This document shows positions 47,740 to 57,817 of a DNA stretch of 64,000 nt, piece by piece (position 1 is the stretch's first letter; every line of letters starts with the position of its first letter). This DNA is from Thraustochytrium sp. TN22 (taxonomy: Eukaryota; Sar; Bigyra; Thraustochytrida; Thraustochytriidae): positions 46,372 through 110,371 of the forward strand of contig JABLUY010000119.1 in NCBI GenBank assembly GCA_013306675.1, written 5' to 3'. A program made the translations under genes and the position numbers. The notes under the pieces are model-generated. The model had not been told where the DNA came from and made no database searches. It worked only from the letters and a program-made list of their open reading frames with translations.

Positions 47740-49269
47740 ATGGGCGCGGACAGCGCGACGCGCGAGGGCGCGCTGGAGGTGTGCGTGGGGCTGTACGCCG
47801 TGGGGCTGGCGGTGGCCGGGATGCAGACGGCGTACCGGCAGTGGCTCGAGGCGGAGCGCGGCGCCGCGCTGCGCAGGGCGCGCAGCGAACGGCGCGCGCA
47901 GCGGCGCGCGGCGCGGCGGCGGCAGCAGCAGCAGCAGCGCTCGCTGCTGGACGGCGCAGATGCGCTCGTGCGCGCCGGCCTGGAGCTGGACGGCCAACGC
48001 GGCCGCGAGGCGCAGCTTGAGCCGGAGAGAGCGTCTTCCTTCGCGGCGACCACGGAGAGCAGCTCGGGCGGCGCGCGCGGCGCGGCGCGGGCCGCGGACG
48101 GGGAGGACGTCGACGCCGAGGAGAGCGATGAGGACGATGGGGACGAGGACGAGGACAAGCACGGGCGCGAGCTGATCGTGTCCAAGCTGGACCGGTCGCG
48201 GCTCTACTACGTGGGTCAGAATCTTGTCTTGGCGTACGTCATGCGCATCACGTGGCTGGTCCTCAATCTGCTGCACGTGGCGCCCGTGCCGCAGGGCGCG
48301 GAGCGGTCCTGCAACGACATGCACACGCTCGTGTCGGCGGTGAACCGGCTGTCGCAGCTGCTGTGCTTCACAGCCTACACGTCAGTGGTCGGGTTCTGGG
48401 CGAATATCATGCGCCAGCACGCCAAGGCGCGGCGTATGCGCGTCGGTTTGAGCTCGGAGCGCGAGGTGGCCGCGGCGCTCGCGCAAAGCACAAACAGGCG
48501 GCGGCCCGGCCAGGTCATGGTGGCAGTGCCGGACCTCTTCGCGGCGGAGCGCGCGCAGGCCGAGGCGGGCGGCGCGGCGCCGGACCAGCAGGGCTTCAAC
48601 GCGCTCTGCTCTCTCTTCTGTATGCTGCTCACGCCGGATATCGTGCAGCTGCTTCTCAATTTCTGGGTGTACGTCATCATCTTCATCCTGCTGGCTGTGC
48701 AGTGGTTCGAGTGCGACCGCGACACCTACGCGGCCATTGATCGCATCGAGACCATCACCATCGCGGTCTTCTTTCTGTTGCTGGGCGCCATGTTTCTACG
48801 CTACGGTCTAGGCCTGGCGACGCTTCTGCGGACGCAGCGCCACCAGGTCGCCGCCATCATGCTGCGCAACACCGTCGTCATCTCGGCGGTCTCGGCCGTC
48901 ATGTTTGCGCTGCGTGGCGTGCTCTTCTTGCTTGAGCCGCTCTTTTCCTTCCGCCTCGAGGGCGCCTGGGCGCAGGTCATGTACCCGTGGTTCTTTTACC
49001 CCGTACCGGAGCTCGTGCCGGCGCTCCTCCTGTTGCACCTCATGAGCCCCAAGCCGCGCTCCTTCCGCGCGTCCAAGTCGCCGCACCACCAGCAGCACAG
49101 CAATGCCAACTCTGGAACCCCGCTGCTGCCGGACAGCGCCGCTTCGGCGGCGCCCTCACTTGACCCGCGTGACTACAGCTCCTTTCCCAAGCCTGGCGAC
49201 CACGATATCGGCGACGACAGCTATGGTCACGAGGATGACGAAGATGACGAGGCTCTCATCTGGGTGTGA
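47740..49269 (+). CDS. THH1/TOM1/TOM3-like seven-transmembrane protein
   Basis: A 509-residue protein from ATG 47740, the first ATG in frame. An N-terminal hydrophobic helix (VCVGLYAVGLAVAGM) is followed by a long cytosolic-type insert with Arg-rich, polyQ and Asp/Glu-rich parts (about 45-145). Six further hydrophobic segments then run to about residue 430, ending VMYPWFFYPVPELVPALLLLHLM. Topology and the C-terminal YPVPELVPALLLL motif resemble the THH1/TOM1/TOM3 family, membrane proteins known from plants as endomembrane factors. The C-terminus is Ser/Pro-rich and acidic. The assignment rests on topology and one motif; another 7TM family is possible. Confidence 0.7.
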   Translation: MGADSATREGALEVCVGLYAVGLAVAGMQTAYRQWLEAERGAALRRARSERRAQRRAARRRQQQQQRSLLDGADALVRAGLELDGQRGREAQLEPERASSFAATTESSSGGARGAARAADGEDVDAEESDEDDGDEDEDKHGRELIVSKLDRSRLYYVGQNLVLAYVMRITWLVLNLLHVAPVPQGAERSCNDMHTLVSAVNRLSQLLCFTAYTSVVGFWANIMRQHAKARRMRVGLSSEREVAAALAQSTNRRRPGQVMVAVPDLFAAERAQAEAGGAAPDQQGFNALCSLFCMLLTPDIVQLLLNFWVYVIIFILLAVQWFECDRDTYAAIDRIETITIAVFFLLLGAMFLRYGLGLATLLRTQRHQVAAIMLRNTVVISAVSAVMFALRGVLFLLEPLFSFRLEGAWAQVMYPWFFYPVPELVPALLLLHLMSPKPRSFRASKSPHHQQHSNANSGTPLLPDSAASAAPSLDPRDYSSFPKPGDHDIGDDSYGHEDDEDDEALIWV

Positions 49270-49467
49270 GAGCCTCTGCCCCTTGTCTAACAACATGTTC
49301 GGCTTCAAGCCAGGTAGCATGCAACGCGACCCAGATGCAAAAAAGAGAAAGCCCGCGGTATGAGGTGCGAGCACCTTACAAAGGGTTGGTAACTTATCAC
49401 AGACACGAGCAAGATTCGAACTTTTCTTGGGTCTCGACACGGTGATGCATGAGTGCTAGCCCCTGTC

Positions 49468-51231
49468 TCAGGCGCTCTCCACAACGAGGCCCGGGTGGCG
49501 GCGGTCCTCGTGCAGCAGCAGCGCGCAGACCTTGGCCTCGCCCGGAATGGTCTCCCAGTAGCGCTCGACGCTGGCACGCGCCGAGTCGACGACGACGGCA
49601 AAGACGGCGTCAAAGCCGCCGGCACCCGGGACACCGCAGGCCACGACACCCGGCTGGCCCTCTGTGTTGTTGCAGAGCTCGGTCTGCGAAGGCGGCTCGA
49701 TGGGCACCTCGGCGAACTCGCCGACTGCGCGAAGGTGGGCGCGCACGTGCGCGAAGGCGTCGCGCAGCGCCTGGAGCGCCGGCGCGGCGGCGCCCGTGGA
49801 GGCGAAGACGTCGAGCATCTCGTCGTAGGCGGCGCGATCCGCGGCGGCCATCTTGTGGAGCGTCTCGATGCAGGAGGCGACGGACTCGTTGGAGGCGATG
49901 AGCTGCGTCCAGTGCTCGAGCTGCTCGGGCGGCGCGGAGCTGCGCCACTTGAGCACGTTGCGCGACATGGACGGGGACTCGGAGCCGCCGCGCACGTCGC
50001 CGCACATGAGCTGCAGCCGCGGCGGCAGCTCAAAAGGCGTGATCTCGTGGTCCAGGCGCCACAGGCTGTCGAGGATGGCCGTGGTCGGCACGGCCGCGCC
50101 GGCGTCGCGCGCCTCGGTGAGGCTGCTCAGCGCGTCGCTCAGGCCATCCGGGTCGTAGCGCACGTAGCGCATGCTGCCGTAGAGCGCCACGCACACGTCA
50201 AAGCCCGAGCCGATCTTGCCCTGGATGACGCCGTGTGCCAGCTGCGCCACAGCGTGCAGCGTCGTCAGCAGCGAGGGCGCCGTGGCAAAGTCCGGGAAGA
50301 GTCGCAGGACGACGGCCGACACGAGCGAGGACACCACGGCGGCAGAAGACCCGAGACCGGTCTTGCTCACCTCCACGTCGCCGGCCTCATTAATGCACGG
50401 CATGTACGGCTCCAGCGTCGCCAAGGACGCCGTGTTGTACGGCAGCCCGCGCGCCGCGAGGTGCGCCTGCTGCGAGTAGAAGTCGTTGTCCGCGCGCAGC
50501 GCAACCTCCATGCGCGCCGGCATGGCCGCGGTCTGCGCGGCCACCTTCTCGCCGCGCGTCAGCGCCGCGGCGCCAGGCGACATGGAGACGATCGGAGCGG
50601 TCTCGAAGACCACCTCCTCCAGGCCCTTGAGCTCCGGCAGAGCCGGTCCGCGCAGCGCCGCCACGCGCTGCACAGGTGCGGCCAGCGCCTGCGCCGCGGC
50701 CAGTAGCTGCAGGTCCAGCTGCGCCGCGGCGCCCTCCATGCGCGTCTTGTCGGCGCCCACCGTGGCGGCCAGCTCGGGCGCGAAGGCAAAGTGGAAGCCC
50801 AGCGCTTCGCGCAGCGCGGCCTCCGGCACGCTAGCCGGGCCATCGTCGGCCAGGAGCAGGCGCTGCAGGTCCTCGGCGGCCTCCCAGCGCCGCCGCAGCC
50901 CGCGCGCCGCAGCAATGGCCACGGCCACCGTCTGCTCCACGTACGGGTTCTTGGACCCCTTGACACGCTGCACCTTGACGTCCTCGCCCTCGGGCCGCGC
51001 CTCCAGCTCGATCGTCTGCCTGTACTGCGGGCTCTGCACCGTCACCAGCGTCGGCTCGCCCTCGGCCGCCGCCACCTCGGACGACTGCACGGCCGTCTCG
51101 AAGCGCGCCGTCGTCGCCAGCACGAAGCCGCGGTTCGGCTGTTCCAGCACCACGTACCCGCCCGCCATGAACACCTTGCCCGGGCAGCTCACGCGCGTCG
51201 CGTTGCCCTCCATGCTCGCCGCCACGCTCAT
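49468..51231 (-). CDS. ERG8: Phosphomevalonate kinase (ERG8 type)
   Basis: A GHMP-fold kinase that phosphorylates phosphomevalonate to diphosphomevalonate in the cytosolic mevalonate pathway to isoprenoids and sterols. The protein is 587 residues from ATG 51231 (MSVAASMEGN), somewhat longer than the yeast enzyme. Near the start is VSCPGKVFMAGGYVVLE, which binds substrate. The ATP-binding motif GLGSSAAVVSSLV is around residue 291, after VSKT, and GKIGSGFDVCVALYGS follows. Near the C-terminus PGVVACGVPGAGGFDAVFAV is the third GHMP motif. The frame is open upstream to about 51612 but without ATG. It implies that this organism uses the mevalonate route. Confidence 0.93.
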   Translation of the reverse strand: MSVAASMEGNATRVSCPGKVFMAGGYVVLEQPNRGFVLATTARFETAVQSSEVAAAEGEPTLVTVQSPQYRQTIELEARPEGEDVKVQRVKGSKNPYVEQTVAVAIAAARGLRRRWEAAEDLQRLLLADDGPASVPEAALREALGFHFAFAPELAATVGADKTRMEGAAAQLDLQLLAAAQALAAPVQRVAALRGPALPELKGLEEVVFETAPIVSMSPGAAALTRGEKVAAQTAAMPARMEVALRADNDFYSQQAHLAARGLPYNTASLATLEPYMPCINEAGDVEVSKTGLGSSAAVVSSLVSAVVLRLFPDFATAPSLLTTLHAVAQLAHGVIQGKIGSGFDVCVALYGSMRYVRYDPDGLSDALSSLTEARDAGAAVPTTAILDSLWRLDHEITPFELPPRLQLMCGDVRGGSESPSMSRNVLKWRSSAPPEQLEHWTQLIASNESVASCIETLHKMAAADRAAYDEMLDVFASTGAAAPALQALRDAFAHVRAHLRAVGEFAEVPIEPPSQTELCNNTEGQPGVVACGVPGAGGFDAVFAVVVDSARASVERYWETIPGEAKVCALLLHEDRRHPGLVVESA

Positions 51232-51620
51232 GTCTGCCTGCCTGCCTGCCTGCGGCCGGACCACGCCAGGATCGATGCTCTCTGCCGCCGCCGCTGCTGC
51301 GCACGCGCCGCTACCCTGGCTTCCGGCTTGGCCTTCGGGCGGGCGTCGGCGCGATGCTGATTTGACATCGACTTCAAGTTGGCTGACCTCGTCGTCGTCA
51401 AGGATGATGATGATGTTGGAGTGACTTGACGCGCTTGCGCAAGCAGGGCCCGCTGCCGCCCACGCGCACCTTCGCCGCGGAACGCCGGAACGCCCCGCGT
51501 TCCCGGCTCGCCCGGCGCGCGGCACCTCGCGGGAAAAACCAAGCGCGGCGCTGCCGGCCGGCCGGCCGCGGCACAGGGGATGGCGAACTTGAATGCGATG
51601 CTGCAAAAACAATTGATGGT
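51232..51620. other. Short intergenic spacer
   Basis: Separates the phosphomevalonate kinase start from the end of the next minus-strand gene. It contains an Ala-coding GCC/GCT tract and CCTG repeats. No gene seen. Confidence 0.55.
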
Positions 51621-54140
51621 CTACTGCGACATAGATGACGACGAGCAGGGCGCATCGTCCTGCGGCAGCGAGGTGGAGGAGGAGACGCGATCAAGGGCCT
51701 CCGAGACAACCCTCAAAGCGGTCGTTGAGGCGACGCGCTGGATGGTGCTGCCGGTCTGTTGCTCGGGTGCGCCGGAGTTGGTTTCAATAGTGGCCTCGGA
51801 GTCATGGGTCGCCTCTGTAGGCTCCGCTAGCTCAGCTCCTACTGGTCCTGCGCACCCCACCGAGTTCCGCGTGGGGCCAGTCTCTGGCTTGGATTCCTTT
51901 GCGCACGAGCTCCGACTTGCGGATCCTTCTTGATCGCCCCCCTCCGCGTCCTCGTCGTCCTCTTTCTCCTCCGAGGTCTCCGTTGCCGCCGAAGGCAGCG
52001 TGGCATCCCGCTTTCCCTCCTGCTCTCTTTGTTCTTCGCTCCTCATTTCTTGCTTTTCCTTCGCGCCTTCTTCCTCATTGCATTTGTCTTCTTCGTCCAA
52101 ATCCTCTCGCTCGGCCCCTTCCTGTTTGGCCTCCTTTTCTTCGTCCACGATCCTCACGTTTTCTCCACCCTCCTCACTAACACAGGCAGGCGTTGAGCCC
52201 GAGTCGGCCTCCTTCCCTCTGCCCTCTGTTGAGTCCGAGTTGGAGGCGCAGGGGATCTCGACGCTGCTCGCCTGAAAGGCGCCCGCGAGAGCGTTGATGG
52301 CAGTGAGGGCGCAAGAAGCGTCGGCAAGCGGAGCGTCGGGCGTGAGCACGTGGGCGATCTCCATGAAGCGAGCTACGTTGAGCAAGAGTGAGAGGTCGGC
52401 GAGGCGGGCATGCAGGAGCTGGTGCTGGCCCTGAAGGCGGCGCAGGGTCTCGCCGTGCGGCTGCAGGGCGCGGAACTTGGGCGAGTGGAGCGGCTCTGGA
52501 CGGTGCGGCGTGTCAACAACAGTGGCACGATGGTCGGCCTCGACGTCGACGGAGAGCACGGAGACGACTTGGCCGTGGAGGCCCCTGGTCTGCATGCAGC
52601 CGTCGAGGTCAGGCGAGGCAACACCAACACCGTTGTCCAGGTCCTTGTCCCACTTCTCGAGCCCCTTGCTGATCTTCTCCTCCATGCGTAGCTTCTCGTC
52701 GTGCAAACCAACCTGGATGCGCCGCTCCTCGAGCGCGGCGACGCGCTTCTCCTTGCGCAAGATGTAGGCGCTCATCTTGGAGTTGAGCTTGGCCTGCGTC
52801 CGCTTGTTGAGGTCAATCAGCTGCGCGAGGAGCTTCTCGAGCTCCTTGCGCTCGCCGATGGTCTGATCCACGGACTCCTCTTTGGCGCGCAAGCGCGCCT
52901 TGTAGGCGAGGTGGTCATCTTCGGCGCGCCGCAGCTGGCGACACGTCGCGCCGTAGTCTGCCTCGGCCTGCTTGAGCTTGGCGCTGGCCTCCTTGCCAAG
53001 CTTCAGCACCTCCTGGCGGCGCTTTACGACGTGTTCGTCGACGCCCACGAAGCGGGAGGTATCCTTGTCGCCGGCCAGCGCGAGCAGGTCCTCCATCTGG
53101 CTGCACAGGCGCGCCAGGGCCTCTTCCTTGCGGGTTGCCTCGTGGACGAGATCCGAGTGGATGCGGCCCATCTTCACAAGGCCATCGGCCAGCGAGTCCC
53201 GCAGCTTGTGCTTGAAGGCTCGTCGTGAGTTGTTCAGACTAATGGTGCTGAATTTGGGCTTGAGTTTCTTGCCACCCTCTTCCTTCTCTCCCTCGTCGTC
53301 CTCTTCCTCCTCCACCTTTATCGCCACCGCCACCCCCTCGTCATCACCTTCGTTGCAGGATGTGCCCTCCTTGACAGGCACGGCCTCCGCGGTCCGCTCC
53401 GCCTCGCTGCTATCTTGTGCCGAGCACGAATCGGTCGCGCAAGACTCCTTGGCAGGCTCCCCGGCCGCACTATCTCCGCGACAGCTCTTCACCGACTCCG
53501 GCCTCTCCTTTGAAGCGTGTGGCCCTTGCTGCTGCTGCTGCGTCGTCGACTTCATCATCATCATCTTCTTCCTCTTCTTGCGCTCACGCTCCTTCTTGAG
53601 CTGCGCCATGACGCTCACCGGGACCAGCTCGGTCTCTTCGCGCAACGCGATCTGGGCCAGCGCCTCCACGGGTGCCGGGTCGAAGGCCAGCTTGGCCTTG
53701 GTTTCGGAGCTGAGGCCGCGCCGATTGATGTTGGGCGCCGCGCGCACGGCTGAGGCGATCGCCGCCGTTGTGTTCTTGGGGCTTGCGGGCGTGCAATGAC
53801 CGGCCGGTGCAGTGCCGGGGCGGCTGGCCGCAGCGCCGGGCAAGCGGCGCTTGGCGGCCTTGGTTGGCGTCCTGACGCACGGCAGCGAGGTATGCTCGCC
53901 CGACGGCTGCTGACGCTGATGCTGCTGCAGGTCGATCACCTCGACGCGGGCCGCGCCGCTGCCAGCAGCCTTCGTCGCCTGTCGCGTCCTGTTTATCTGC
54001 GACGTGTGCGCGCTTGTGCCTTTGCCCGCCTCCGTCTTGCGCGCATGCCTCTGAGCGGCGGCCTGCGCTTCCGCTTCGCTCGCGTCCAGCTCGAACGAGC
54101 GCCCGTACAGGCACGCTGCCGCCGACGCCGTTCTCTGCAT
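51621..54140 (-). CDS. Coiled-coil protein with acidic C-terminus, function unknown
   Basis: An 839-residue protein from ATG 54140 (MQRTASAAACLYG). The N-terminal ~300 residues are low complexity. About residues 310-510 form a long coiled coil (HEATRKEEALARLCSQMEDLL...KRRQEVLKLGKEASAKLKQAEADYGATCRQLRRAED...KELEKLLAQLIDLNKRTQAKL). A second helical region near 565-640 contains LHARLADLSLLLNVARFMEIAHVLTPDAPLADASCALTAINALAGAF. The last ~200 residues are Glu/Ser-rich and probably disordered. The pattern suits a cytoskeletal or flagellar structural protein, but no family is recognised. Confidence 0.7.
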   Translation of the reverse strand: MQRTASAAACLYGRSFELDASEAEAQAAAQRHARKTEAGKGTSAHTSQINRTRQATKAAGSGAARVEVIDLQQHQRQQPSGEHTSLPCVRTPTKAAKRRLPGAAASRPGTAPAGHCTPASPKNTTAAIASAVRAAPNINRRGLSSETKAKLAFDPAPVEALAQIALREETELVPVSVMAQLKKERERKKRKKMMMMKSTTQQQQQGPHASKERPESVKSCRGDSAAGEPAKESCATDSCSAQDSSEAERTAEAVPVKEGTSCNEGDDEGVAVAIKVEEEEDDEGEKEEGGKKLKPKFSTISLNNSRRAFKHKLRDSLADGLVKMGRIHSDLVHEATRKEEALARLCSQMEDLLALAGDKDTSRFVGVDEHVVKRRQEVLKLGKEASAKLKQAEADYGATCRQLRRAEDDHLAYKARLRAKEESVDQTIGERKELEKLLAQLIDLNKRTQAKLNSKMSAYILRKEKRVAALEERRIQVGLHDEKLRMEEKISKGLEKWDKDLDNGVGVASPDLDGCMQTRGLHGQVVSVLSVDVEADHRATVVDTPHRPEPLHSPKFRALQPHGETLRRLQGQHQLLHARLADLSLLLNVARFMEIAHVLTPDAPLADASCALTAINALAGAFQASSVEIPCASNSDSTEGRGKEADSGSTPACVSEEGGENVRIVDEEKEAKQEGAEREDLDEEDKCNEEEGAKEKQEMRSEEQREQEGKRDATLPSAATETSEEKEDDEDAEGGDQEGSASRSSCAKESKPETGPTRNSVGCAGPVGAELAEPTEATHDSEATIETNSGAPEQQTGSTIQRVASTTALRVVSEALDRVSSSTSLPQDDAPCSSSSMSQ

Positions 54141-54883
54141 CGTCGCTGGCGTCGTCTGCGCAGTCTCGTGCGCGTCCTCCTCGCCCCCATTATGGCGCGC
54201 GTTGCAGCGCGCTGCGAGCAGGACCGCTGCACCGCGCCGCGAGGCGAGCAGCCGTGGCGCCGCCTCCGAGTGTGAACTGGCCGCCTGCCGCCCTCCCACC
54301 TGCGCCTGCGTCGCCCAGCTCGCGCGAGCGACCCGGCCTGCCTCGCCTCGCCTTGCCTCGCCTCACCTCGCCTCGCCTCGCCTCGCCTCGCCTCGCCACG
54401 CCTCGCCTCGCTGCACGTATCGATCAACGCAACACGACGCGACACGACACGACGCGAGCAACACAACGCAACGCAACGCAACGAAACGCAACGCAACGCA
54501 ATGCAACGCGATGCGACACGTCTTGCCTGGTGCGCCTCGCTCTCTTCGCCTGCCTGCCTGCCTGCCTGCCTGCCTGCCGGTCCTGGCCGCCACAGTGCGC
54601 GATCCGGTGCAGCCATCGAGGTCACGTGCGCGATGTCTCTGATCATGAGTGAGAGAGTCCTATCGGCGCGTGGCGGCGCACCGGATCGTTTGCCCCGAAT
54701 CCGGGGCGCGCGCGGCTTAGCGCGGACAGCGGGCCGGGCCCGGCGGCTGCTGCGATCAACTCCCAGTCAAGTCAACGTTGCGGCGGCGCAGACCAGCTTT
54801 CGGGCCAGGCTTGCGAGAGAGCGAGCGAGCGAGCGAGCGAGCGGCAGGCCGCGCCGCGCGCCGCCGCCCCGCCCGGCGCAGCC
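54141..54883. other. Divergent promoter region with pentamer arrays
   Basis: Lies between the coiled-coil gene and UCH37. It holds a CCTCG array (~54343-54410), an AACGC array (54464-54509) and a GCCT array (~54549-54577). GAGC repeats sit just upstream of the UCH37 start. No gene. Confidence 0.6.
54343..54577. repeat. Compound microsatellite: CCTCG, AACGC and CCTG arrays
   Basis: Three neighbouring simple-repeat arrays: about twelve CCTCG-type pentamers, about nine AACGC-type pentamers and about seven GCCT tetramers. All are in the spacer between divergent genes. Confidence 0.85.
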
Positions 54884-56156
54884 ATGGCCGACTGGTGCAC
54901 GATCGAGTCGGACCCGGGTACGTGGCTTGCGCGGCAGGTGAATGAATGGGGATGAAGGCGGGCGTTGGGCTCGTCTCGTCTCGTCTCGTGACGAGGCGGA
55001 AGAACCCCCAGCTCGCGCGCGCGCGGTGCCGGTCGTGCTCGGCGAGGCTGCGCGGAGGAGGAGGACTGACGAGGGGCTGCTGTGCTGGTGGCGCGCAGGG
55101 GTCTTCACGGAGCTGATTCAGAAGATCGGCGTCAAGAACGTGCAGGTGGAGGAGCTGTACAGCTTGGACGATGACTTCTCCGGCATGAAACCCATGTATG
55201 GGCTCATCTTTCTGTTCAAGTGGCGACCGGAGCAGGACGATCGGCCCACGGACGTCGGGTGCGACGCGGACCTCTTCTTCGCGCGCCAGATGATTACGAA
55301 TGCGTGCGCCACACAGGCGCTCTTGTCGATCCTGCTCAACATCGAGTCAGACGAGGTCGACGTGGGGACGGGCCTACGCGAGTTCAAAGACTTCGTGGGC
55401 TTCATGCCGCCCGACATGCGCGGCGAGGCCATCAGCAATCTGGACACGGTGCGGCTCGCCCACAATAGCTTCAACCGGCCCGAGCCTTTCATCCCGGACA
55501 AGAGGCAGGTGGCCGGCCCGGACGACGACGTTTTCCACTTCATTGCGTACGTCCCCTTCAAGGGCAAGATCTACGAGCTCGACGGCCTCAAGCCAGGCCC
55601 CATCAAGCTCGGGGACCTGGCCGACGACCAGGACTGGGTGCAGGCTGTGGCGCCGCACATCCAGGAGCGCATTGCGCGGTACGCCGCCTCGGAGATCCGC
55701 TTCAACCTCATGGCCGTCATCAAGGACCAGCGTGTGGTGCTGCAAGACCAGGTGGACGAGTGCGAGGCGCGCATCCAAACGCTCGAGGCAGCGCTCGACG
55801 GCCACGATGACGTCGTCGCTGACAACGCGTGGAGCGCCGTTTCGCTCGAGGATAGCGAGGGTTTCGAGCAGCTCGTCTACGGCAACGACCTGGCTTCGCT
55901 CAAGGCGCAGCTGCGCGCCGAGCGCGCACGCAAGCTAGAGCTCGTCCCGGACCTTGAGGCCGCCGAGCGCAAGTTCTCCAAGTGGCACATGGAGAACATT
56001 CGCCGCCGCCACAATTACATTCCCCTCTGCGTTGCCATGCTCAAGCTGCTCGCGAAGGAGAAGAAGCTTGAGCCCCTCATTGACGAGGCGCGCACGCGCC
56101 TCGACGAGCGGCGCGCAGCGCAGCAGCAGCAGCAGCAAAAAGGAAAGAGCTCCTGA
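54884..56156 (+). CDS. UCHL5: Ubiquitin C-terminal hydrolase UCH37/UCHL5, two exons
   Basis: Peptidase C12 deubiquitinase that in other eukaryotes works on the 19S proteasome cap (with RPN13) and in the INO80 complex. Exon 1 is only 34 nt (54884-54917; MADWCTIESDPG) and exon 2 starts at 55099. Removing the 181-nt intron gives the canonical WCTIESDPGVFTELI start and a 363-residue protein. Active-site residues: oxyanion Gln75, nucleophile Cys81 in NACATQALLSIL, His158 in DDVFHFIAYVPF and Asp173 in YELDGLKPGP. The C-terminal ULD/tail is present: RYAASEIRFNLMAVIKDQR and HNYIPLCVAMLKLLAKEKKLEPLI. It ends in polyQ and Lys. All features of an active UCH37 are intact. Confidence 0.96.
54918..55098 (+). 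other. Intron of the UCH37 gene, 181 nt
   Basis: GTACGT donor right after GACCCGG and GCGCGCAG acceptor before GGGTCTTC. Splicing restores the family-conserved SDPGVFTELI across a split glycine codon. An open frame runs through part of the intron (from ATG 54942) and would mislead a simple ORF caller. Confidence 0.93.
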
Positions 56157-56628
56157 AAAGTATTTACGTTTGCTGGGGCTACGAGCGCGCTGTGAGCACA
56201 TGACCACGCCAAGCGGTTTAGCGAGCTAGCGAGAGAGAGAGACAGAGGGGGAGCAAGAGCACCTGCCGTCAGACCTTGCCATGTAAGATTTTGCTGGCTA
56301 ACCTTGGTTGGTTACGTGTTTTAAAACGAAGCTAGGCTTGCTTGACGTGCCACGTCCATTCCCGCTAGGAATACTTGGCCTAACCAGGAAAGATGTAACA
56401 GATGGGCACAAGCTTTGACCTTGCGTGAATTGTGAAAACGACACTTGCTCGGTGTGCCACAAGCCGACGGCCACGCGCCCCGCGCTCCATACTGCTCTCT
56501 CTCTCTCTCTCTCTCTCCGCGTCGGCCGCAACTGCTCACAGTCAAACAGATTTCTCTTTCAGCAAGCGCAACGAAGTCGTCGAGCGCAAGCGGCCTCTTG
56601 CCGCACGGCTCTTCCCATCCATTTCATC
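56157..56628. other. Convergent 3' region with CT microsatellite
   Basis: 3' flanks of UCH37 and of the receptor gene. It contains a (CT)n run at about 56493-56517 and a GAGA run at 56230-56242. No gene seen. Confidence 0.6.
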
Positions 56629-57606
56629 TCAAATAGGCGTGAGCTCCTGAGCGCGCACCTCGCGCTCCGTGTTGCCAGGGAAACTGTCGGCATCGTCCGC
56701 GCCAGCCACACGGCCGTCTTCCTCACCAGGGCACCACATGCGCCGATACTCTCGGGTGATGGCTGCGTTGCAGCCGTAGACGAGGGCGTTGGCAAAGCCG
56801 AGCAACGGTGAGAATATGGCGTGCATAAGCGCGAGGTTGAAGGCAGGCGAGTCGGAGAGGAAGTTCTGCGTTCGATGAATGACGCTCCAGACGCGAAAGA
56901 CCACGAAGACAGCCAAGTACAGGCGCAGGCGACGTGTAACGGTCCGGCTGTTCACTTGCCCGCGCAAGCTGATGCCGACGAACACATACGAGATGGCCGT
57001 GAAGAGAAAGACGAGCAGCAGGGGAAGGTAGTAGCAGAAGAAGCGCACCGCCTGGCGATCCTTCTTGATCCAGCACCACAGGCCGCTGTCCCCGAACGAG
57101 TGCGTGACACCGGCGATGAGCAGTAGCAAGCCTGGTACGCCCCAGCCAACGAGGTGGTAGCGCAGCTCGAAGCCCTCCACCTCGCGGCCCTTGTTGCGCA
57201 CCAGAACGGCGTACACGTTGAAGGCGATGACGGCCGTCCAAAGGAAGGACGCCACATCAAAGAACTGCGTCATAACGGCGGCCAGGTAGCATCCAAAGCT
57301 CGTGCTACAAGCGTCATCGAGCTCCAGCTCCATACCGGCCAGGCTGACAAAGTACGCGAGCGCGGACCCGAAGTTGGCGACGCTCAGGAACATCACCAGC
57401 CGGTACGGGAAGGTCCTGATGCGCACCAAGCACACGTACGACACGATGATGAAGAGCGAGCCGACCAGGGACAGCGCTGCACCCACCAGCGTCGCGGACC
57501 GCAGCGCCGTGGTCTGCGCCTCGTCGTAGGCCGACTTGCACAGGTCCGCCGTCTCCGTCTGCCCTGCCGTCTGTAGCAGCCGCGCCACGAGCTCGGGGCC
57601 CCACAT
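56629..57606 (-). CDS. Seven-transmembrane receptor, cAMP-receptor/GCR1-like (class E type)
   Basis: A 325-residue protein from ATG 57606 (MWGPELVARLL). There are seven hydrophobic segments: LVGAALSLVGSLFIIVSYVC, LVMFLSVANFGSALAYFVSL, a Cys-containing loop into AAVMTQFFDVASFLWTAVIAFNVYAVL, LVGWGVPGLLLLIAGV, FFCYYLPLLLVFLFTAISYVFVGI, LYLAVFVVFRVWSVI and LMHAIFSPLLGFANALVYGCN. The arrangement fits Dictyostelium cAMP receptors and GCR1-type GPCRs: a polar TM2, WCWIKKD in extracellular loop 2 and an N-A-x-VYG-type TM7 end. The ligand cannot be inferred. The C-terminal tail is short and acidic. Confidence 0.82.
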   Translation of the reverse strand: MWGPELVARLLQTAGQTETADLCKSAYDEAQTTALRSATLVGAALSLVGSLFIIVSYVCLVRIRTFPYRLVMFLSVANFGSALAYFVSLAGMELELDDACSTSFGCYLAAVMTQFFDVASFLWTAVIAFNVYAVLVRNKGREVEGFELRYHLVGWGVPGLLLLIAGVTHSFGDSGLWCWIKKDRQAVRFFCYYLPLLLVFLFTAISYVFVGISLRGQVNSRTVTRRLRLYLAVFVVFRVWSVIHRTQNFLSDSPAFNLALMHAIFSPLLGFANALVYGCNAAITREYRRMWCPGEEDGRVAGADDADSFPGNTEREVRAQELTPI

Positions 57607-57817
57607 GGCGCCGCTGCCCTGTGCTCCGCGCCGACCCTCCCAGCCGGCCGGACGGCGGCCCGTCGGCAGCGCGACCCGCGACAGGCTTTCAAGGTCTGCG
57701 CGTCGCGCTCTCCCGACTTGAGCCAAGGTTCATCTTCGGAGGGGGTCACTCACGCCGCCAGAGCCGGAAGTTATCCAACCATTCCATTCCACTCCATCCG
57801 CTGCATGCCGCGCACGG

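Noticed and set aside
49380-49490. Possible minus-strand tRNA (GTTCGAATC T-loop-like sequence near 49409)
   Set aside because: The T-stem has only about three pairs, the acceptor stem has a mismatch, and no proper D-arm or anticodon stem can be formed.
54942-55098. ATG at 54942 as the start of UCH37 (404 residues)
   Set aside because: The N-terminal ~53 residues it adds are unlike the family. Splicing from ATG 54884 gives the conserved WCTIESDPGVFTELI start.
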